A DNA stretch of 64,000 nucleotides, from positions 1-64,000 of the forward strand of contig JAJYGC010000022.1 in assembly GCA_021785195.1 (NCBI GenBank). The letters are read 5' to 3'. The position numbers and the translations under genes were made by a program. The notes under the pieces were generated by a model. It was not told the origin of the DNA. It ran no database searches and worked only from the letters and a program-made list of their open reading frames with translations. Shown one piece after another: positions 42,542 to 52,400 of this stretch (within the stretch, counting starts at the first letter, position 1; the number at the start of each line of letters is the position of its first letter). Origin of the DNA: Nitrospirota bacterium (GTDB lineage: Bacteria; Nitrospirota; Leptospirillia; Leptospirillales; Leptospirillaceae).

Positions 42542-43168
42542 TCAGACATTGGAATGAAGCTGCCAGAGAGATTCTCCCATGATCAGGGGTGGAGACTGCG
42601 AGGGGGACAGGTAGATCAGCACATCATTGTCCTGGACGGGGGTATCCTGGGACAGTTCGACCGCATAGCCCCGCCTGATCGCCATCAGCACAACAATACC
42701 GGGTTTTTGAAAATTCTGTCGAATCTCGGTCAGAGAGTGCCCAATCAGCGACGATCCGTCCCGAATCCAGTGGGCTCTTGTTTCAAGTCGCTGGGAATAC
42801 AGTTCGCCGGACAGATTGGTGAGGACCCACATCAACTGATTCTCTTCAAGAAACGATTCTTCCGTCTGCAGCTTCTTGTCGAGCCGATCAAGGACCCCAA
42901 TCCGTTTCACGATGGACTGGACCGGCTCAGAATCCCTCATCTGGTCAAGCCAATCCCTGGAGTTCGAAAAGCGATGGTGGGATTCCTCTCCCAGGGACTC
43001 CATCAATCGGTTCCTCTTGGACTCGATGCTCCTTCGTTTCATCCCAGCCTGAATCAATTCAATCCTGGGACGAATCATCTCCCCGATTCTGGCAAAGATA
43101 TCCCTTAAAAGGCGCCATTGCTCTGAAAGGAAAAATCTGAGTGTCTTTAAGCCGGATGGAGTACTCAC
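42542..43168 (-). CDS. Soluble protein with a TrkA-C/RCK-C-like domain
   Basis: This protein has about 208 residues. The last 80 or so (WIRDGSSLIGHSLTEIR, GIVVLMAIRRGYAVELSQDTPVQDNDVLIYLSP) fit the RCK C-terminal ligand-binding domain found on K+ channels and transporters. The N-terminal 120 residues are helical and charged, with no membrane span and no NAD-binding RCK-N domain. GTG 43168 is the preferred start: GAGG lies upstream. A TTG at 43228 gives 20 more residues. A role as a regulator of an ion transporter elsewhere is inference. Confidence 0.6.
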   Translation of the reverse strand: MSTPSGLKTLRFFLSEQWRLLRDIFARIGEMIRPRIELIQAGMKRRSIESKRNRLMESLGEESHHRFSNSRDWLDQMRDSEPVQSIVKRIGVLDRLDKKLQTEESFLEENQLMWVLTNLSGELYSQRLETRAHWIRDGSSLIGHSLTEIRQNFQKPGIVVLMAIRRGYAVELSQDTPVQDNDVLIYLSPSQSPPLIMGESLWQLHSNV

Positions 43169-43326
43169 CCAAAAAGCCTCGCTATGACATGCCCAATTCG
43201 GGCCGACGGAAACCGATCCCTGATCCAAGGGTTACATCATATCAAAAAAAATGCGGCGGGAAATACATCATTCCCTTGAGTTTGCCGGCCTGCATGACTG
43301 GGAGGTCGCGAAACCACACAAAAATC

Positions 43327-43335
43327 TGCTAGTAT
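43327..43335 (+). promoter_or_regulatory. Candidate extended -10 promoter for the cytochrome c gene
   Basis: TGCTAGTAT (43327-43335) is an extended -10 element (TG-N-TATAAT type) without a clear -35. It would start transcription near 43342, about 64 bases before the TTG start. Confidence 0.3.
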
Positions 43336-43405
43336 GGCGGGATTGAAGCCATGGCGGCTCTTGTCGCCATAATACCGCAATCTTTCATCCCGCTGAGGAT
43401 TTTCT

Positions 43406-43825
43406 TTGGGCAAATCTGGGATCATTCTCTGTTTTTCTATTTTGTCTGTCATCTGCGTCAACCTGTTCTCGTGTCCTGAAGTTTCCCTGGCCGGAGAACT
43501 GGACCAAAAGAAATCGATCGATTCCGGAAAGGAGATCTACCGGCAAAACTGTGCTGTCTGCCATGGTTTCACCGGGGATGGGAAAGGGGTTCCCCCGGAA
43601 GAGCTGGATCCACCCCCTCCGGATTTTACCCTTCCGGAGTTCTGGAAGGACAAAAGTAATTCCTTCCTGTTTCACATCATTTCAAACGGAATCGGACAAA
43701 TGCCCGCCTGGTCGGACTCTTTGACGCCCGAACAGATCTGGAATGTCCTGTCCTACATCAAAACATTCCCGAAAACGGACCCGAATGCCGTTACCCAAAC
43801 GCCTCCCGGATCTCTGGCACATTGA
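43406..43825 (+). CDS. Small class I c-type cytochrome, exported
   Basis: This is a 139-residue protein. An N-terminal hydrophobic segment (about residues 5-22) ends in LFSC at residue 23, so it may be a signal peptide or an imperfect lipobox. The haem attachment site CAVCH is at residues 49-53, and the distal Met ligand is probably Met99 in GIGQMPAW. WNVLSYIKTF is the conserved C-terminal helix. The protein likely acts as a periplasmic electron carrier or subunit. Start TTG 43406 with GAGGA upstream. It is a single gene with no oxidase nearby. Acidophilic iron oxidisers have many such cytochromes, but the partner is unknown. Confidence 0.87.
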   Translation: MGKSGIILCFSILSVICVNLFSCPEVSLAGELDQKKSIDSGKEIYRQNCAVCHGFTGDGKGVPPEELDPPPPDFTLPEFWKDKSNSFLFHIISNGIGQMPAWSDSLTPEQIWNVLSYIKTFPKTDPNAVTQTPPGSLAH

Positions 43826-43964
43826 AAGGCCGCCCTTTATTCTGAGATAATCATTTCATATAACGTTGACTTAAAAGTGCTTCCGTATTTCCGAACGGTG
43901 GACGCATTTCCACCTGTGCTCAAAAGGGGATCATTCAGCCAAGGATCCATGGGTCGAGGAGAGT

Positions 43965-45164
43965 ATGGAATTCAAGCGCATTAACCAGCTTCCCCCGTAT
44001 GTATTCAGCATCGTGAATGAAATGAAGGTCGACTTCCGGAGGCGGGGGGAAGACATCATCGACCTTGGGATGGGAAATCCTGACCTTCCGACTCCTCCGT
44101 CCATCGTGGAAAAGCTTGTCGAAGCGGCCCGCAATCCCAGAAACCATCGTTACTCGGCTTCCAAGGGGATCCCCAAGCTTCGGGAGGCGATTTGCGCCTG
44201 GTACATGCGCCACTACGGCGTTGTCCTGAATCCCGACAAAGAAGCGGTGGTCACCATCGGATCAAAGGAAGGGATCGCGCATCTGGCCTTGGCCACAATT
44301 GACCGGGGCGACAAGGTCCTGGTTCCGAACCCGACCTATCCGATCCATGCCTTCAGTTTTGCGATGGCCGGGGCGGAGGTCTGCTCCTTTCCAATGCATC
44401 CTGACCGCAATTCCTGGACTGAGTTCCAGGAAGCCCTCGAAAAAATGGGAGGATACCCAAAGGCAGTCCTCCTGTGCTATCCGCACAACCCCACCACACT
44501 GACCGTCGAAGAGGGTTTTTTTGAGAAGGTGGTTGCCCTTGCCCATGAAAGGGATTTCTTTGTCATCCACGACCTGGCTTATGCGGACATCACCTTTGGC
44601 GGGTACAAGGCCCCGAGCTTTCTCGCTGTCCCCGGGGCACGGGAAGTCGGAGCCGAATTCTTTACCCTTTCCAAATCCTACAACATGCCGGGATGGCGGG
44701 TTGGCTTCCTGGTCGGAAACAGCCAGATCGTGGGGGCACTGACCAGGCTCAAGAGCTATCTCGACTACGGGATGTTCCAACCGATCCAGATTGCCAGCAT
44801 TCTGGCCCTGAACCAGCTGGACTCCGTGCCGGGACAGATTTCCAGCATCTATGAAAAACGCTGCAAGGTTTTGGTGGAAGGTCTCAATCGGGGGGGCTGG
44901 GCAGTCACGATGCCAAAGGGTTCGATGTTCCTGTGGGCCAGAATCCCAGCAGCCTATCGCCAAATCGGGTCCCTCGAATTTGCAAAGATGTTGATGTCAG
45001 AAGCACAGGTAGGGGTTTCCCCCGGAATCGGGTTTGGCTCCGAGGGAGACGAGTACGTCCGGTTTGCCCTGGTGGAGAATGAAAACAGGATCCGCCAGGC
45101 CACCATGAACATCAAGAGATTTCTGGCACGAACGGAAAGGGCCGAAGTAGGCGGGAGTCGATGA
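43965..45164 (+). CDS. Class I aminotransferase (AlaC / LL-DAP-aminotransferase-like group)
   Basis: This is a 399-residue PLP enzyme. FKRINQLPPYVFSIVNEMK, DLGMGNPDLPTPPSIVEKL, YSASKGIPKLREAI and the PLP-lysine motif TLSKSYNMPGWRVGFLVGN match the AlaC group, whose members make alanine or act in the aspartate family. It stands upstream of hom-thrC-lysC, which suggests a role tied to aspartate-derived amino acids. The stop overlaps an exported-protein gene by ATGA. Exact substrate pair is not determinable. Confidence 0.86.
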   Translation: MEFKRINQLPPYVFSIVNEMKVDFRRRGEDIIDLGMGNPDLPTPPSIVEKLVEAARNPRNHRYSASKGIPKLREAICAWYMRHYGVVLNPDKEAVVTIGSKEGIAHLALATIDRGDKVLVPNPTYPIHAFSFAMAGAEVCSFPMHPDRNSWTEFQEALEKMGGYPKAVLLCYPHNPTTLTVEEGFFEKVVALAHERDFFVIHDLAYADITFGGYKAPSFLAVPGAREVGAEFFTLSKSYNMPGWRVGFLVGNSQIVGALTRLKSYLDYGMFQPIQIASILALNQLDSVPGQISSIYEKRCKVLVEGLNRGGWAVTMPKGSMFLWARIPAAYRQIGSLEFAKMLMSEAQVGVSPGIGFGSEGDEYVRFALVENENRIRQATMNIKRFLARTERAEVGGSR

Positions 45165-45817
45165 GGACGATGGAAATGCGAAAACCAATCATGGGAAAAC
45201 TCCTGTCTGCCGCCGTGGCCGGACTCCTTGTTTCTTTTTCCCAGGTGAATGCCTGGGCCTGGAGCTGGAACCTTGGAGACACCCCGGAAAAGGTACTGAC
45301 CATTTTCCATAAGGGAAAACCTGATTTGATGCCGAGGGAAGGGGCTTCGACAGCGCTCCCCTGCGGGATTTACACTGACTTTGATGCCCATCCCCAGGAT
45401 CATTACCTCTTTTTTTCCCCCATCAAGCTTTCCGATCGGAAATACTCCCCGGAATTCCAGTTTGAATTCCGGAAGACACGCCTTCTAGCCGTTCTCGTCA
45501 CGGCTCCCTATACAGGGATCAGCGGAAAACCCTACTGGACCGTTCCGGACATACTCCCCCAGGAACTGGCGGGAGTGCAGCCACGAATCATCCATTCGGA
45601 CAAGCTCAGGGAGAAAAAGGGAATCCAGCTTCCCCATGATGCCGTCCTCATATGGGACTACAAGGACAGGGAGCTCCAGATTCTCGTCTTCAACCTCCCG
45701 GCCAACGGTGACTGGAAAAATGCACCGGTCGCTGCCTATTTCAGGGCCTATCGCAATGTTCTCGTCGATGAAGGGAAAACCATTCCTCTCCCGATGAAAA
45801 ACCCGTTCATGCAGTGA
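45161..45817 (+). CDS. Exported protein of unknown function
   Basis: This 218-residue protein begins with charged residues, then a hydrophobic stretch LLSAAVAGLLVSFSQVNAWA, with likely cleavage near residue 33. The mature part (SWNLGDTPEKVLTIFHKGKPD, DHYLFFSPIKLSD, AVLIWDYKDRELQILVF) resembles no family I recognise; it looks like an alpha/beta periplasmic domain. It is ATGA-coupled to the aminotransferase gene and followed by a 91-base gap before hom. Confidence 0.65.
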   Translation: MRTMEMRKPIMGKLLSAAVAGLLVSFSQVNAWAWSWNLGDTPEKVLTIFHKGKPDLMPREGASTALPCGIYTDFDAHPQDHYLFFSPIKLSDRKYSPEFQFEFRKTRLLAVLVTAPYTGISGKPYWTVPDILPQELAGVQPRIIHSDKLREKKGIQLPHDAVLIWDYKDRELQILVFNLPANGDWKNAPVAAYFRAYRNVLVDEGKTIPLPMKNPFMQ

Positions 45818-45908
45818 GAGCCCGAAAGACCATCCTGATCGGATTTTCCCGTTCGGATCCGGAAAGACTAGACCCGTCTTAAGACAAAGGCCCGATTGAA
45901 GGACATTC

Positions 45909-47237
45909 ATGACAACCAGACATCGAAGTGAACCGGTCGTACTCGGACTGATCGGACTCGGAACGGTCGGCACGGGCTTCTTTAACCTTTTGCAAAAAGA
46001 GCAGAAACTTCTCGAGCGCAGGCTGGGATTTCCGCTCCGGCTCAAAACGATCGCCGACAGAAGGATTGAAACCAAGGCAGGCAAGGAACACCAAGGAATC
46101 CACCTCACTTCCGACGCCCAGGAGATCATCTCGGATCCGGAGATCCAGATTGTCATCGAACTGATCGGTGGAATTGAACCCGCCCGCACGCTCCTCCTGG
46201 ATTCGATCAAGGAAAGAAAATCTGTCGTGACCGCCAACAAGGCCCTGCTGGCCACTCACGGCGAGGAACTTTTTGCGGCGGTTCACGCCTCAAGGACAGA
46301 TTTTGCCTTTGAAGGGGCGGTCGGGGGCGGAATCCCAATCCTTCGATCCCTCAGGGAAGGAATTGGCGGGAACAGGATCCTTTCCATCAAGGGAATCATC
46401 AATGGAACCTGCAACTACATCCTGACCCGCATGACCTACGAACATCTGGACTTTGACACCGTGCTCAAGGATGCGCAGGCGCTTGGTTATGCCGAATGCG
46501 ATCCGTCCCTGGATATTGACGGCATGGATGCTGCCCACAAACTTGCCATTCTGGGCACTTTGTCCTTCGGGACACCGATTCCCTTTGAACAGATTCCGGT
46601 CGAAGGCATACGGGGAATCCAGATTGTCGACATTGATTTTGGTCGGGAATTTGGGTACACCCTCAAACTTCTGGGTATCGCAAAGGATCATGGATCCACG
46701 ATCGACCTTCGGGTTCACCCGGCATTTTTACCGGAAGATTCGATGCTGGCAGAGGTCGATGGAGTCTTCAATGCCGTGGAAGTCACAGGGGAATCCCTGG
46801 GACCGGCACTGTTTTACGGGAGGGGAGCCGGGGCGGACCCGACAGCCACCGCGGTCATGGGGGATGTCATGGAACTGGCCCGGGCCATCCACACGGGCTG
46901 CTTCCACCAGGTCCCCCCCCTCGGGTTTTCCTGGAATGATCGAGTCCAGCGGCCAATGACCGGACTGGACGAGGTGCGTTGTGAATACTATCTGAGGTTC
47001 ATGGCGCACGACCAGCCCGGAACGCTTTCATACCTTTCGGGAGTTCTCGGAACCCACGGGATCAGCATCGAATCGGTCATCCAGAAGGGCCGTAAAAAGG
47101 GGGGGAGCGTGCCTGTCGTCATCCTGACCCATACTGCTCCGGAATCGAGCGTCCGGGCTGCCCTCCAAATTATTGACAGATCAACCCACGTGACGGAACC
47201 AACCGTCTTGATCCGCGTGGAAGGGAAAGACGAATAA
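45909..47237 (+). CDS. hom: Homoserine dehydrogenase
   Basis: Reduces aspartate semialdehyde to homoserine with NAD(P)H. The 442-residue protein has the Rossmann motif LIGLGTVGTGFF (residues about 13-24), TANKALLATHG, the catalytic segment AVGGGIPILRSLREGI and GTCNYILTRMT, and DIDGMDAAHKLAIL. A C-terminal ACT domain begins near residue 355 (FMAHDQPGTLSYLSGVLG), which implies feedback control by threonine. Its stop overlaps the thrC start by one base (TAATG). Confidence 0.95.
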   Translation: MTTRHRSEPVVLGLIGLGTVGTGFFNLLQKEQKLLERRLGFPLRLKTIADRRIETKAGKEHQGIHLTSDAQEIISDPEIQIVIELIGGIEPARTLLLDSIKERKSVVTANKALLATHGEELFAAVHASRTDFAFEGAVGGGIPILRSLREGIGGNRILSIKGIINGTCNYILTRMTYEHLDFDTVLKDAQALGYAECDPSLDIDGMDAAHKLAILGTLSFGTPIPFEQIPVEGIRGIQIVDIDFGREFGYTLKLLGIAKDHGSTIDLRVHPAFLPEDSMLAEVDGVFNAVEVTGESLGPALFYGRGAGADPTATAVMGDVMELARAIHTGCFHQVPPLGFSWNDRVQRPMTGLDEVRCEYYLRFMAHDQPGTLSYLSGVLGTHGISIESVIQKGRKKGGSVPVVILTHTAPESSVRAALQIIDRSTHVTEPTVLIRVEGKDE

Positions 47238-48301
47238 TGCGCAAGGAATGGCCTGGAATCATCGAACACTACCGGGATTTTCTGCCCGTTCTTCCCCACA
47301 CCAGGCCTGTCACGCTTTTGGAAGGGGGGACACCCCTTCTTCCGCTGGAACGGATTCCGGAGAAACTGGGGATCAAGATTTCCCTCTTTGCCAAGATTGA
47401 AGGACAAAATCCAACGGGAAGCTTCAAGGACAGGGGAATGACCCTGGCCGTCACAAAAGCCCATGAAAGGGGTGCCAAGGCCCTGATCTGCGCCTCGACA
47501 GGGAATACCTCAGCCTCAGCGGCGGCCTATGGAGCCAGAGCCGGCCTGAAGGTCTACGTGGTGATTCCCGAGGGGAAGATTGCCAAAGGGAAGCTCGCAC
47601 AGGCGGTCATGCATGATTCTGTGGTCATCCAGATCCAGGGCCTCTTCGATGAAGCGCTCCAGGTAGTCCGGGAGATTTCCGAAACCCACCCGGTGGCCCT
47701 GGTCAATTCGGTCAATCCCGATCGTCTGGAGGGACAGAAGACCGTCTCCTTCGAAATCTGCGATTTTCTGGGACATGAACCGACCTACCATTTTCTCCCG
47801 GTCGGCAACGCGGGAAACATCACTGCGAGCTGGATGGGCTACAGGGAATACAAGATGGCGGGAAAAATGCGCGAATTGCCCAGAATGGTCGGGGTTCAGG
47901 CCGAGGGAGCCGCGCCGATCGTCAAGGGACACATCGTTGAAAAGCCCGAAACGGTGGCTTCGGCCATCCGGATCGGAAACCCGGCGTCATGGCAGGGGGC
48001 GCTGAAGGCAGCCTCCGAATCGCGCGGGGAGATCATTGCATTGAGCGACGAAAGGATCCTCGAAGCCTACCGTATGCTGGCCCGGGAAGAGGGGGTTTTC
48101 TGTGAACCCGCCTCTGCCGCCTCTTTGGCGGGAGTGATCGAATATGCCAGGAACGGCCGCTTCCTTTCTGGCGAAACCGTGGTCTGCACGCTGACCGGCC
48201 ATGGACTCAAGGATCCTGAAACAGCCCTTTCCACCCCCCATTCAGAGATTCGGGTGCCTCCAGGAAAAGAAGCCGTATTGAAAGTCCTGGGGTTCCACTG
48301 A
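47237..48301 (+). CDS. thrC: Threonine synthase
   Basis: PLP enzyme converting O-phosphohomoserine to threonine. The 354-residue protein has LLEGGTPLLPLERI, the PLP-lysine motif NPTGSFKDRGMTLAV (Lys at about 62), STGNTSASAAAYGARAG, and VGNAGNITASWMGY. Length fits the short bacterial group. It is tightly coupled to hom and followed after 69 bases by the ApgM-like gene. Confidence 0.95.
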   Translation: MRKEWPGIIEHYRDFLPVLPHTRPVTLLEGGTPLLPLERIPEKLGIKISLFAKIEGQNPTGSFKDRGMTLAVTKAHERGAKALICASTGNTSASAAAYGARAGLKVYVVIPEGKIAKGKLAQAVMHDSVVIQIQGLFDEALQVVREISETHPVALVNSVNPDRLEGQKTVSFEICDFLGHEPTYHFLPVGNAGNITASWMGYREYKMAGKMRELPRMVGVQAEGAAPIVKGHIVEKPETVASAIRIGNPASWQGALKAASESRGEIIALSDERILEAYRMLAREEGVFCEPASAASLAGVIEYARNGRFLSGETVVCTLTGHGLKDPETALSTPHSEIRVPPGKEAVLKVLGFH

Positions 48302-48370
48302 ACATCTGATGGCACAACGAGTGCCGTCCAGGCCAATTGAGCCTATAGGGGCTGTAGGAACAGACGACTC

Positions 48371-49528
48371 ATGCCATGCAAGCACCTTGTTCTGATTCTG
48401 GATGGTCTCGGGGAGCCGGAGTTCCCGTCAACACTCGAACGGGCTGCCACCCCCTTCCTTGACCGGCTGGCAGGAGAGGGCACGGTAGGACTTCTCGACA
48501 TCCATGATCCGGACGACAAAAGAGTCCCTTCCTCCGAAAGGGGGATCCTTTCCCTGTGCGGGGCCTTGGATATCCGGGATTCCGTCGCAAGGGCTGAACT
48601 CCTGACCAGGGGAATGGATTTGGGACCTTCAATGCGATGCCCCCAATGGGTATGGCTGCTCAATCCCGCGAGGGTCCAGGATGGCAGGCTTGAATCCTTT
48701 GTGGAAACAATGCCTCTGCACACTTTCTGGGAGGGTTTCCTCGGCCGGGCCAGTCGGGCAGAGGAAAAATGCGGGTTCCGCTATGTTCCGATCCGGCGCG
48801 AGGACGGGGCGATCACCAGAATGGCGGCATTTCTCCCGATCGGGGAAACGGTTCCTCCCGAATCTCCGGTCCCAAGAATCGGAGAATTTCTTCCCGATGA
48901 CGGAGGAATCCTCGGGGACCTGATCCGGGAATCCTCCCTTTTGGTCCCCCCTCATCCGGAGTTTAATTGCGTATGGCCATGGGGCATGGGAAAATGGTCA
49001 CCAGAGTCCGAACTCCCTCCCGACAGGAAGGAGGGCAGGCGCTGGATGGTGGCTGCAGTTCCGCTGGCCCGCTCGATCGGAAGGTGTCTCGGTTGGACGA
49101 TCCCTTTGGTACCTGGAGGCACGGGAGATACGGACACATCCCTTGAAAGCAAGCGGGATGTGGTCCTGTCCGCTTTGTCGGACCCAAAAACAACCCATGT
49201 CTTTTGCCATATCGAAGGATTCGACCTCGCCAGCCACCGTCAGGAGCCGAAAGAGAAGCAGTCCTTTCTGGAACGGTTCGACCGGGTGTTTGGCCCGGCC
49301 CTACTGCAGGCCATCGAGGAGGGGGAGGTAGACAATCTTTGGCTCACCTGTGATCATTTGAGTTCGCCGATCACCGGGAACCACGAACAAGGACCGGTCC
49401 CGTTCCTTCACCGGGCCCGGATGTCACGGAACATTCCTCACCAGGGTTCCGGGCGATTTGAGGAATCCTCTGCCAGGCGGGGCCCAAGGCTGACGATCGT
49501 CCAGTGGAAAGAATGCATTGAACTGTAA
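48371..49528 (+). CDS. ApgM-like cofactor-independent phosphoglycerate mutase family; possible homoserine kinase
   Basis: This 385-residue alkaline-phosphatase-superfamily protein has the metal Asp in VLILDGLGEPE (residue 11) and a candidate catalytic Ser in VPSSERGILSL (residue 54 or 55). Metal ligands lie in CHIEGFDLASHRQEPKEK and TCDHLSSPITGNHEQGPVPF (D-H and H motifs). This is the archaeal-type ApgM fold. Database annotators call some bacterial members proposed homoserine kinases when they sit beside threonine genes. Here it lies between thrC and lysC, and no GHMP-type ThrB is in the window, so that role is likely but inferred. A 3-phosphoglycerate mutase role remains possible. Confidence 0.78.
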   Translation: MPCKHLVLILDGLGEPEFPSTLERAATPFLDRLAGEGTVGLLDIHDPDDKRVPSSERGILSLCGALDIRDSVARAELLTRGMDLGPSMRCPQWVWLLNPARVQDGRLESFVETMPLHTFWEGFLGRASRAEEKCGFRYVPIRREDGAITRMAAFLPIGETVPPESPVPRIGEFLPDDGGILGDLIRESSLLVPPHPEFNCVWPWGMGKWSPESELPPDRKEGRRWMVAAVPLARSIGRCLGWTIPLVPGGTGDTDTSLESKRDVVLSALSDPKTTHVFCHIEGFDLASHRQEPKEKQSFLERFDRVFGPALLQAIEEGEVDNLWLTCDHLSSPITGNHEQGPVPFLHRARMSRNIPHQGSGRFEESSARRGPRLTIVQWKECIEL

Positions 49529-49549
49529 AGGAAGGTGGAACGGATAGAG

Positions 49550-50785
49550 ATGGCACTGATCGTTCAGAAGTTCGGTGGCACATCGGTCGGATCGATCGAA
49601 CGGATTCGCAAGGTGGCACAGATCGTCCGGGAAACGTGGGAATCCGGACATCGTTTGGTGGTTGTCGTTTCTGCGATGAGCGGAGAAACAGACAGGCTGC
49701 TCCGCCTTGCCTATGAGCTTTCGGCTGAACCCCATGAGCGGGAAATGGACATGCTGCTCTCTTCGGGGGAACGTGTGACAAGCGCCCTTTTGGCCATAGT
49801 GCTCAATGAGATGAAAATTCCGGCCCAGTCCATGACCGGCAGGCAAGTGGGAATCAAGACGGATAGCGTCCACACCAAGGCCCGGATCGCCAGCATCTCG
49901 TCCGAACGTCTTACGGAAACCCTCCAGAAGGGAATCATTCCGATCGTAGCGGGTTTCCAGGGCATTTCCGCCGAAGAAAACGTCACGACGCTAGGACGGG
50001 GGGGATCGGATACGACAGCGGTGGCCCTTGCTGTCGCGGTCAAGGCAGACCGTTGCGATATCTATACTGATGTTCTTGGAGTCTATACAGCGGATCCCAA
50101 TCTGGTTCCATCCGCCCGGAAACTCGACCAGATCTCCTATGAAGAGATGCTCGAAATGGCCTCTTTGGGGGCCAAGGTCCTTCAGACAAGATCCGTCGAA
50201 TTTGCCATGAAATACAAGATGCCCGTCAGGGTCCGCTCCACATTCTCGACAGATCCCGGCACCCTTGTGACGGAAGAGGAGAAACGGATGGAACACATTG
50301 TCGTTTCAGGAATCACATTGGACAAAAACCAGGCCAAGATCACCGTTCAGGATGTCCCTGACAAACCCGGTCTGGCCGCCCGCCTGTTTGAAACCATTTC
50401 AAGCCAGTCCATCGTCGTGGACATGATTGTCCAGAATGTGGGCCAGGATGGACTGACCGACATTTCGTATACCGTGCCGCGTTCGGACGCCCGGAAGGCA
50501 GAGCGACTTGCCGCCCAGATCGCCAGCGAGATTGGTGCGGGGGAGATCAAGATCAAGGAAGACATCGTCAAGATTTCCATCATTGGCGTCGGCATGCGAT
50601 CCCATTCCGGCGTGGCCGCCCGAATGTTTTCCACGCTCGCCCGCGAAGGGATCAACATTCTGATGATTTCCACCTCCGAGATCAAAATCTCCTGCCTGAT
50701 CGATGAAAAATATTCCGAACTGTCAGTGAGGGCCCTTCATGAAGAGTTTCAGCCGGAAACCAGGGGAACCCTCCATGAAGGCTGA
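49550..50785 (+). CDS. lysC: Aspartokinase, monofunctional
   Basis: Phosphorylates aspartate, the entry to Lys, Thr and Met synthesis. The 411-residue protein has [16 protein letters not shown] at the N-terminus, [15 protein letters not shown] and [10 protein letters not shown] in the kinase domain. Two ACT domains follow from about residue 265 ([18 protein letters not shown] and [20 protein letters not shown]), so feedback inhibition is expected. ATG 49550 matches the family start; GTG 49535 is possible. It overlaps cimA by 11 bases. Confidence 0.95.
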   Translation: MALIVQKFGGTSVGSIERIRKVAQIVRETWESGHRLVVVVSAMSGETDRLLRLAYELSAEPHEREMDMLLSSGERVTSALLAIVLNEMKIPAQSMTGRQVGIKTDSVHTKARIASISSERLTETLQKGIIPIVAGFQGISAEENVTTLGRGGSDTTAVALAVAVKADRCDIYTDVLGVYTADPNLVPSARKLDQISYEEMLEMASLGAKVLQTRSVEFAMKYKMPVRVRSTFSTDPGTLVTEEEKRMEHIVVSGITLDKNQAKITVQDVPDKPGLAARLFETISSQSIVVDMIVQNVGQDGLTDISYTVPRSDARKAERLAAQIASEIGAGEIKIKEDIVKISIIGVGMRSHSGVAARMFSTLAREGINILMISTSEIKISCLIDEKYSELSVRALHEEFQPETRGTLHEG

Positions 50786-52400
50786 AAACCCAAAGACGGG
50801 ATCCCTCCCTGCCGACCCCGTCCCGGAAAAAATTACGCTTTACGATACGACCCTGCGCGACGGAAGCCAGTCGGAAGATATCCATTTCACGATGGAAGAC
50901 AAGATCCGGGTGGTCGAGGAACTCGATCGTCTGGGGGTTCGCTACATTGAAGGCGGGTGGCCTGGCGCCAACCCCAAGGATATCGAGTTCTTTCAGGCAG
51001 TCCGTCGTCTTCCGCTCAAGAACAGTCGGATTGCCGCATTTGGCAGCACGAGGAAATCCGGCAATCGCACCCAGGACGATCCCGTCCTCAAGGCATTGAT
51101 CGATGCTGGAACCGAAGTCGTCACCATTTTCGGAAAATCCTGGTCCCTCCATGTTGAGGAAATCCTGGGGATCACGCGGGAGGCCAATCTCGAGATGATT
51201 CGTGAAAGCGTCGATTTTCTGAAGCAGTCCGGACGGGAAGTGGTATACGATGCAGAGCACTTCTTTGACGGATTCAAGGAAAACCCGGACTTTGCCCTGG
51301 AAACCCTCCAGGCGGCAGCCAAGGGGGGAGCGGACTGGATCGTCCTGTGCGACACCAATGGGGGAGCGATGTCGTGGGATGTCGACTTGGCCTTTCGTGC
51401 CGCCGCCCGATCCCTCAATACCCCTCTTGGAATCCACGCGCACAATGACGCAGAGCTTGCAGTGGCAAACTCACTCATGGCGATCAGGGCCGGGGCTCGC
51501 CAGGTTCATGGCACGATCAACGGAATCGGGGAACGTTGCGGAAATGCAAACCTCATCTCGGTGATTGCAAACCTCTCCCTTAAAATGGGATTTCCGGTCG
51601 TCTCCCCCGATGAGCTTGTCAGATTGAGGCCGATCGCGTCCCTCCTTTCCGAAATCCAGAACCGGCCCCTTCCCAAGAACCAGCCCTTTGTGGGAGAGTC
51701 GGCATTTGCCCACAAGGCCGGTGTCCACGTCCACGCCATCCGGAAAAACAGTCGGGCCTACGAGCACATTCGCCCGGAATCCGTCGGCAATGCGCAACGC
51801 ATCCTCCTCTCCGAACATTCGGGTCGCAGCAACCTCATCGAAAAGGCCCGTCAATACGGAATCCCGATGGAATCCGACAGTCCGGACATCCAGAAGCTCC
51901 TGACCACCCTGAAACAGCTCGAACACGAGGGGTACCAGTTCGAGGGGGCAGAGGCCTCCTTTGAACTCCTGATGCGCTCCGCCTCCGGAACGTTCAGGCC
52001 ATTCTTCGAGGTGGACTTCTTCCATGTATTGATGGAACAGAAGGGGCACAATCCGGAAGGACTGACCGAAGCAACGATCAGGGTTAGGGTCGGGAATCGC
52101 TACGAACACACCGCAGATTTGGGGAACGGTCCGGTCAATGCCCTGGACAAAGCCCTTCGAAAGGCATTGACGGCGTTTTACCCCCAAGTGTCGTCAATCA
52201 ACCTTCTGGACTACAAGGTACGGGTTCTCACCGGCAATCAGGGTACCGCCTCCCGGGTCAGGGTCCTGATCGAATCCGGGATTCCTTCCATGAAATGGGG
52301 AACGGTGGGGGTCTCAGAAAACGTGATTGCCGCAAGCCTTCTGGCATTGAAGGACAGCATCGATTACTGCCTCCTCAAGTCAGGGGTCCAGCCCTTATGA
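50775..52400 (+). CDS. cimA: (R)-citramalate synthase
   Basis: Condenses pyruvate and acetyl-CoA to citramalate, giving isoleucine without threonine deaminase. The 541-residue protein has [17 protein letters not shown] (metal-binding Asp after the TTLRDG motif), [26 protein letters not shown] with metal His, and [12 protein letters not shown]. The C-terminal LeuA-type allosteric domain follows from about residue 400. The sequence [13 protein letters not shown] is characteristic of the citramalate rather than the isopropylmalate subgroup. ATG 50775 is taken; the stop overlaps lpxA by ATGA. Confidence 0.92.
   Translation: MKAENPKTGSLPADPVPEKITLYDTTLRDGSQSEDIHFTMEDKIRVVEELDRLGVRYIEGGWPGANPKDIEFFQAVRRLPLKNSRIAAFGSTRKSGNRTQDDPVLKALIDAGTEVVTIFGKSWSLHVEEILGITREANLEMIRESVDFLKQSGREVVYDAEHFFDGFKENPDFALETLQAAAKGGADWIVLCDTNGGAMSWDVDLAFRAAARSLNTPLGIHAHNDAELAVANSLMAIRAGARQVHGTINGIGERCGNANLISVIANLSLKMGFPVVSPDELVRLRPIASLLSEIQNRPLPKNQPFVGESAFAHKAGVHVHAIRKNSRAYEHIRPESVGNAQRILLSEHSGRSNLIEKARQYGIPMESDSPDIQKLLTTLKQLEHEGYQFEGAEASFELLMRSASGTFRPFFEVDFFHVLMEQKGHNPEGLTEATIRVRVGNRYEHTADLGNGPVNALDKALRKALTAFYPQVSSINLLDYKVRVLTGNQGTASRVRVLIESGIPSMKWGTVGVSENVIAASLLALKDSIDYCLLKSGVQPL

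Noticed and set aside
43826-43845. AAAGG/CCTTT repeat after the cytochrome gene as a terminator
   Set aside because: Five-base weak stem and no run of T.
43836-43891. Possible promoters before the aminotransferase gene (TTTATT-N17-TATAAC, or TTGACT-N14-TATTTC)
   Set aside because: The first has a poor -35 and the second too short a spacer; neither is convincing.
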